Positions 58,100-64,000 of a DNA stretch of 64,000 nt are shown piece after piece (the stretch's first letter is position 1; each line of letters opens with the position of its first letter). The stretch spans positions 1,048,975 to 1,112,974 of the forward strand of contig CH003244.1 of assembly GCA_000149265.1 (NCBI GenBank). The letters run 5' to 3'. The position numbers and the translations under genes are program-made. This DNA is from Ciona savignyi. Lineage: Eukaryota > Chordata > Ascidiacea > Phlebobranchia > Cionidae. The notes under the pieces are model-generated. The model worked only from the letters and a program-made list of their open reading frames with translations, was not told where the DNA came from and did not search any database.

Positions 58100-58720
58100 G
58101 TCAACATAAGTCCGTCTTGTGTATATACATGGTATTTAATCGGTTGTGTTATGTCTTCAGCAGGCCCGGTGCTAGGAACCGCGGGGCCCAATTAGAAATG
58201 TGATGGCGGGGCCCCTACTCTTCATAGCAAAATTTATGGGTGTTTATATATCATACATACCAGTACATACAAACTACAAAAATAGACATTTAATACTTGC
58301 TATAAAACAAATTAAAGGTAATGTGGCTGCTTATTTACGATACAGTATATTGTTTTACTTCCATATATTGTTTAGCAACCATATCCATTATGACGTAACA
58401 GGCAGACACAGAAATATAAATTTGACTTAGTTACGATGCATAACAAATTGATATTAGGAGAAAGAATATTATTTCACTTTTTATTTTACGTTTCAGTAGT
58501 ATTTTAAACCTCGTGATACAGAAAGACCCCCGCTAGCGCGGGGCCCCTTCAAGGTGCGGGGCCCAATTTGATCTAATCGGTCAAATCGGCCTAAAACCGG
58601 CCCTGGTCTTCAGTAGCTCCAGTAACCCGACAGTGGTCACAATATAATCTGACGACTGTCCATAGCCTAACACTCTTGCGTTTTCTCATTCACGGGGTTA
58701 AAACATGACTATACTTTTGT
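58100..58720 (+). repeat. SINE copy interrupted by a transposon
   Basis: Right of the inserted element the SINE continues with TAGCTCCAGTAACCCGACAG, ATCTGACGACTGTCC and ATTCACGGGGTTAAAACATG. Left of it only a short stretch can be assigned with any confidence. Confidence 0.6.
58161..58605. mobile_element. 445-bp hAT-type element nested in a SINE
   Basis: Starts CAGGCCCGGTGCTAGG and ends CCTAAAACCGGCCCTG, inverted repeats with 13 of 16 positions matching. Perfect 8-bp duplications GTCTTCAG at 58153-58160 and 58606-58613. Subterminal GGGGCCC blocks occur in both arms. Confidence 0.88.
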
Positions 58721-59254
58721 TTTCTTTTTTTCTTTTATTTGTTTTTTGATTTTTTAATTTTTGTTCATCCATAAATTCACTGTGTCCATGCGATTTCCGA
58801 TGAGAGGCCCAATAAAGCATACCGATCAGCTTGGAGTGGTATTCTTTATTTAGAATATTTTTCTGGGATTATTTAATAAATAGGGACGTTTTACTCGGAA
58901 CCCTTTTAGGGGACATTGCATGAAAAGGTTTTTGGCAACTACAGACATGCGCAAGCGCAATATCCCATCCGAAACCTTTTTACGCCGCACCGCCAAACTC
59001 AATTTGATTTATCTGTGTGCCCGGAGGCACTTAATCGTTTTCACTTTCAGCCCCTAATTTGGAATGTTGATATACAGATCGTGTCAATGCTTTATCAGAT
59101 CTTTTATTTTTTAAGTTTGGAGATATCAGTTTTATAAATATAATTGGGATTCGGGCTGTCACCTGGTACCTAACCTCTTCTCGAATAAAAAAAAACAATA
59201 GGCACACTCTTTTATCCTGTAAATGAATATTCAACGTGATGTATTTGGTATGGA

Positions 59255-59356
59255 AGATTAAGTGCTAACCGAAAGCTCATTTGTCATTCTGTAATCTGTA
59301 CTGGCAGATTAAGTGCTAACCGAAAGCTCATTTGTCATTCTGTAATCTGTACTGGC
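59255..59356. repeat. Perfect 51-bp tandem duplication
   Basis: Two adjacent identical 51-base units beginning AGATTAAGTGCTAACCGAAA and ending GTAATCTGTACTGGC. Identity implies a recent event. Confidence 0.95.
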
Positions 59357-59882
59357 TTGTTTAATTGGAAAAATGAAACTTTGGTATTGGAAAATATATT
59401 ATTGTTTAATCAACTATCATTCAGTATTTCTGTTACATATGATATAATTGTTGCATTTTTGAGTTATAGGGTGGTGCACAAACCTTATTTAAGCTTGGAT
59501 TACCGCTACCTATAAACACTACAGGGTCGCTTCTCGCTTGGATCGCTTACTATACTTCGTAATTACCAAAGCCTTGGTGAAAACTTCTCTCACTAAAATA
59601 AAGATTATGATAATAATGTTAGGTTTGGCGTTAAAGTTAGTTCTGGGGTTGAGATTAGTGTTTGGGACAAGGTTAGAATTACTTTCGATAGCGATCCTGT
59701 AGTATTACGAGGCTGCCACCTAAACATTTACCGCACTTGGTAAAGTCGAGGTCAGTCGGTCTTTTGTATTGCAAAATTTATTGTCAAGTTGCAATTTTAA
59801 ATAAACCAAATATTAATTAATAGTTTAGTATTAAAAGACAAAAATGTGTAACGATTTAAGTGTAATTGTCACTCTTTAAAAG

Positions 59883-60265
59883 CCAGTATGGAAAGTATGG
59901 CAGCTGCACACTCGAGATTTTTTATTCCCTGCGTCCTTGCACACTTGGGTAATTTCACACATGCTCGTGAGCTGGCAATATAAACATCGTATAATTTCCA
60001 ACAAACCTGTAAACCTACCTCTGGACCTCTGGTAATTTACCGTCAGTACGTTTTTTGTTACGTAGATAGATATGTTAGCTGATGGACGAGTTAGATTTAG
60101 ATTAGAATAATATGTTTGTTTAAGATTTTTACAAAATAGTAATAAAAAGGAGATTTTGTGCACACTTGAAGTGTGCACTCTTGGACGTTTGCACACTGCA
60201 CACTTAAATATTTGGCGTGTGCACACTCGAGATCTCGGCGAAAATTGACGTACTTTCCATACGGG
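59883..60265. mobile_element. 383-bp inverted-repeat element with 8-bp target duplication
   Basis: Ends CCAGTATGGAAAGTA and TACTTTCCATACGGG are inverted repeats with one mismatch in 15, with TTTAAAAG on each side (59875-59882, 60266-60273). The interior carries several TGCACACT motifs in both orientations, some next to CTCGAGAT. No coding. Confidence 0.85.
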
Positions 60266-61409
60266 TTTAAAAGTAATGGTGTTGTGATTAAACGTACCTG
60301 GATGAGTAAATACTTAGTTACTTGCTAAATCACCCTACACTAACCTATCCCTGACATTGGGGTTAACAAATGATTTTTAACTTTGGCCCATTTTATATTT
60401 TGTAAATTATGTAACATATCGTTTTATGTATCAGGCAACCCTCGCAATTTTACATTATTTGTGGCCGTCGCAAAATTACCGACTTTAATTAGTTTAAGCA
60501 AAGACCACCAGAAAATAATTATGCTCTCCCACAATGATTTAAATTACCATCAATTAACACAGCCTTAACAAAAGTATAGATAATAAAAGAAAAAAAGGGA
60601 AAGAGAATAATTGGTGCGACTTCAAAGTCTTTACCTTTTTTTGTATTCTGTTATTAAAATCTAAGATTATTGGCCCATATTTGCAAACTACAAAGACTTA
60701 GTCTACTTTTAATTTTTATAAGCAATTGACATCCTGAACTTATACATACTAGGGTAGTTTAAACATTTTAGTATTATTGGTATATCTACGCAATATCAAA
60801 ATATAAAGATTGGGTCTACCAACATGATACAAGGCTGAGATTAATTGTAAATTGCTTATCTTTCACCTTTTGCTAAAATGAATCTGTATTTTTTACTTAA
60901 TAATTAGTTTTGTAAGGATAAATACCATGGATTTGCATTATTCAAATTCAATTGCATTGTAGGACTTATCATATTATTGTATATAAAATTAAGGTCAGTG
61001 GTATAAGATAATTTGAAAATGGATAATAATTAATGAAAAAGCATGTGATGACATAAAAAAGAAGGAAACGGCAAGCAATTTTTTTTACAAAATTGTATCA
61101 AATCATGATTAAATAAAATTATAAAGATTTATGTATTGTATAGATTCCCCCAATGGATATATGTAACATAAATTTTAGTAATTTAAATTCACTTAACACA
61201 AAAAACTTTCTCTCGTGATCTGTTAACATTCTACAAAAAGCGACAAAATAAAATTTTAAATGTTTTAAAACTTAAGTTTTCGAGATTAACAAAAAGCATC
61301 TGCATCATCACAACTAATTTTGCGGTTATCCAGTTAATCTATCCTACAGCTCTTTTATATTATCATTCTTGTAGTATTATCCTTGTCCGACTTTCAATAT
61401 CCAATAATT

Positions 61410-61426
61410 TTTTAACTTAATTGCAG
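61410..61426 (+). promoter_or_regulatory. 3' splice acceptor in the 5' UTR of the YGGQ-protein gene
   Basis: T-rich tract ending TTAATTGCAG, 55 bases before the ATG. It is either the end of a 5' UTR intron or a spliced-leader acceptor. Confidence 0.45.
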
Positions 61427-61481
61427 AATTTCAGAGAACTGTATTGATAGATAGATTGTTGTTTTATACGGTTTGATCACC

Positions 61482-63938
61482 ATGCCATTGAGTTACGCAA
61501 GTGGCCCCCAGCTCACAGCTGGGGAAAGTGGTGGCAAGGGTCAGGGGGCAGGTGCTACTAAAGCTCAAAACAATTCTTCATTCAGCGAAGATACAAGTTA
61601 TACCCAATTTGGTGGAAATTACACTGATCAGAGTTATGGCAATCAAAACACTGGACAAACTCAAACCTATAGTGGTCAAAATCAAAATTACAGTGGTCAA
61701 TACTACAGTGGTCAAGCCCAAAGCTATGGTGGTCAATATTATAGTGGTGATGGCCAAAATTATGGTACCCAAAGTTACAGTGGTCAAGCACAAAATTATG
61801 GTGGTCAAGCACAAAGTTATGGTGGTCAAGCACAAAGTTATGGTGGTCAAGCACAAAGTTATGGTGGTCAAGCGCAAAGTTATGGTGGTCAAGCGCAAAA
61901 TTATGGTAGTCAAGCGCAAAGTTATGGCGGTCAAAACCAAAATTATGGTAAGCAAGACCAGAATTCCAGTGGTCAAGCACAAACTTATAGCGGCCAAGGG
62001 CAAAATTATGGTAGTTCAAATTATGATCAGAATCAAAATCAAAACTATGACAACAATCAGTCTTATACTGGAGATAATAATAAAAATGGTAGCTATGAGG
62101 GTTATGGCGGTGGCAGTGGCGGCGGCAGCAGTGGCTATGAGGGTTATGGCGGTGGTGGCAATGCAGGACATGGCAGTGGTGGCTATGAGGGATATGGCGG
62201 CGGTGGTGGTGGTGGTGGTGGTGGTGGTGGCTATAATAAGAAGGGAGATTCTAACAATGGGTACTACGAACAAGAACAATATGGTGGTTATAATCAAGGT
62301 TATGGAGGAAATGAGCAATACAACCAGTCAAATGATAATAGGTGGCAAGGTGATGGCGGTTATTCACGAGATCCCCGAAGAAGACCTCGAGGAAGAGGGG
62401 GTCCAAGAGGACGAGGATCAAATGATAGATGGGAGAGAGGAAGAGGCGGTCCTCCAAGAGGAAGAGGAGATAGAAGAGGCAGCGGAATGGGGGAAAGGAA
62501 TGAAGACAACTTTCGTGGCCGTAGAACCCGTCCTCCAAGAAGAGGAAGGCATGAACATGATGAATACATGCACGGCCGCAACCCGCCCCCTCGCAGAAAC
62601 AGGTTTACTGAGAGTTCCGAGGAAAAAGAGTGGGGTGAAGATGATTTTGCCGATGATGGAGGATGGGAAGGGGTCCAGGGGAATTGGGGTTCAGAACCTG
62701 CTGTTCAAAGGAAATGGGAATCAGAGGACCACGGTTGGGGCTCGGGGGATCAAGGAAACTTTGGGCACGGTGATGGATATTGGGGTGACAATGATGATGG
62801 TGGGAATTGGGGGCCTGGTCAGGGTTATTGGGAGGATCATGATAATATGGGTTGGGATAATAGGAGAAGAGCCCCAAGAGGCCGTGGAGGTAGAAGACAT
62901 CAGGAGTTTGGAAGGGGTGATCGTCCACAGTGGGGTCATGGTAATTGGGACGAAGATTGGGAGCAAGATCAAACAGGCTGGGATGATGATCAAGGTTGGA
63001 ATGGCAGAGGAAACATTAACCGGAAGAAGCGATTTTTGCCGGACCCGGCTCGATACCATGGAAACATGAGTAAGCGTGGTCGAGGAAATCGACCTGGTGA
63101 TCGTGATTATGGACAGAGATATGCAGATAACTACGATGGTGGGTACCATGATGATTTTGGTGCTAGGGGTGCCAGAAGTAATGTGGAATTTGCACCCTCA
63201 TTGCTGAAACTTGGGAAAGAGAAACGGTACGGCTTCGAAATGGAAAAGTTTAAGAATATGAAGACCAGCACTGTTCGGTTTCCATCGTACGAAGTGGAAC
63301 ATTATCTGCGTGACCGATCGTCTCAAATTCAGGTTGGAAGAGCAAAGAAGAAGCGTGCACTCACCATGAACCACTGTGTTTTGGTTATGTTGAAACATCT
63401 TTCCCGCAATTTAGTGAACCAGGCAAAGGAAGAGGAAGTAGCGAAAACAGAGGAGTCAAAAGCAACAGATGAAGCAGATTCTGCACCAAAAACGGAGAAA
63501 GATAAAGTTGAATCTGCTCAATCAGATACTGACAAGGTTGAAGCCGATAAGAAAAAAGCAGATATTGTGAATGAAATAATTCAAGAATACGGCGAAAAGA
63601 GTGAAAATTTGATTGAAATCTTTCAAGTTACCATCAACGAAATTCTGGAGTCTAGGAAAAAAGAAGACAAACTGAAGCAGCAGTTGCAAGAAGAAGGGTT
63701 GGTCCATTATGTGCAGGAGTCGGATGCAGAGGAAATGGCGGATGCGGACATGAACGAAGAAAAGGAGAATGTAGAGGCTGAGGAACTAGATTACCCAGAA
63801 CCAGAAATCTCGCCGTTTAAACAGCTAGAAGGATGCGATAAAGAACAACGAATGATCGGTGTGGTTGGTGCGGGCAGTGCTAACAAGAAGTTGATGCTGC
63901 AAAATGTACAGCATTTTGAAAACGTCGTTCTTTTCAAG
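61482..63938 (+). CDS. YGGQ/RGG-rich protein, possible AKAP95/ZNF326 relative (first coding exon; 3' end outside window)
   Basis: Start is the ATG in CACCATGCC at 61482; the codon three before it is TTG. The exon ends at a donor (TTCAAG then GTGAGT) at 63938/63939, after 819 codons, so the protein continues off the edge. Regions: residues 1-60 low complexity; 60-185 tandem SYGGQ-type repeats; 205-275 Gly-rich with a run of 12 Gly; 295-370 RGG/RG-rich; 370-540 Trp- and Asp-rich with GRGG segments; 590-615 a 26-residue block; then a Lys/Glu-rich, partly coiled-coil tail. The 26-residue block (FKNMKTSTVRF, then EVEHYLRDRSSQ) and the following helix match the spacing of the AKAP95-type finger of AKAP8/ZNF326, but Cys and His ligands are all replaced. 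Composition suggests a nuclear RNA-associated, condensate-forming protein. Family assignment is inference; a FET-like or hnRNP-like protein is the alternative. Confidence 0.7.
61788..61955 (+). repeat. Coding 21-bp minisatellite, eight units
   Basis: Each unit encodes a seven-residue AQSYGGQ variant. Third-base changes (gca/gcg) and Ser/Asn exchanges separate units; the middle ones are nearly identical, so copy number probably varies between individuals. Confidence 0.9.
62196..62231 (+). repeat. (GGT)n run encoding 12 glycines
   Basis: Twelve glycine codons, mostly GGT, within the YGGQ protein. Confidence 0.95.
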
Positions 63939-64000
63939 GTGAGTTAAATTTGGAACAAAGTATACTCATTTTAATCCAATAAGTGGAACAACAACAGTAG

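Larger units (their letters stand above)
55241..61426. other. Intergenic region between SLC6 and the YGGQ-protein gene
   Basis: No coding region recognised. The SLC6 promoter should lie just right of 55240. It holds three short inverted-repeat elements (56709-56974, 58161-58605, 59883-60265), the SINE hosting the second of them, and a 51-bp tandem duplication. 60300-61420 is very AT-rich and featureless up to the acceptor at 61426. Confidence 0.5.

Noticed and set aside
61578..62538. Long minus-strand open frames opposite the YGGQ gene
   Set aside because: They are repeat-driven shadows (runs such as LTTI) of the plus-strand coding minisatellite and glycine codons.

Overview
The window looks like nuclear DNA from a small, AT-rich animal genome, most likely an ascidian of the Ciona type. 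Coding exons are short and separated by AT-rich GT-AG introns. The genes have animal orthologues, introns are loaded with tRNA-like SINE copies and short inverted-repeat transposons, and three genes have a 3' splice site only a few to tens of bases before the ATG, as expected for spliced-leader trans-splicing. The genus is an inference from style; no species-diagnostic gene is present. A run of 100 Ns (35497-35596) marks a scaffold gap.

Layout, left to right. 1-2281 (+): 3' half of a family X DNA polymerase of the Pol mu/TdT type. 3173-5227: a decayed pogo-like DNA transposon. 6919-11634 (+): complete eight-exon GEMIN2 (SMN complex). 11790-18514 (-): a secreted lectin joining a LamG-type jellyroll to a C-type lectin domain, tail-to-tail with GEMIN2. 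18.5-25 kb: no recognised gene. 25504-32743 (+): complete seven-exon Rap1 GTPase with an unusual C-terminus and a piggyBac-like element in an intron. 33-40 kb: no complete gene, but a solo LTR, the gap with duplicated flanks and a coding-like fragment, tandem repeats and possible regulatory motifs. 40339-55240 (-): complete twelve-exon SLC6 neurotransmitter transporter. 55.2-61.4 kb: no gene, several short transposons. 61482-63938 (+): large first coding exon of a YGGQ/RGG-rich nuclear-type protein running off the right edge.

The genes are independent; I see no operon or pathway cluster. Exon-phase bookkeeping closes exactly for Pol mu, GEMIN2 and Rap1, for the lectin from its first recognised exon to its stop, and for the transporter if one extra base in exon 3 is treated as an error or allele and the second acceptor of exon 4 is used. 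The main oddities are the LamG-CTLD architecture, an SLC6 with an altered sodium-site motif in TM8, a Rap1 without the polybasic tail, an AKAP95-like finger that has lost all its zinc ligands, and six short inverted-repeat elements with 8-bp target duplications, one nested in a SINE.
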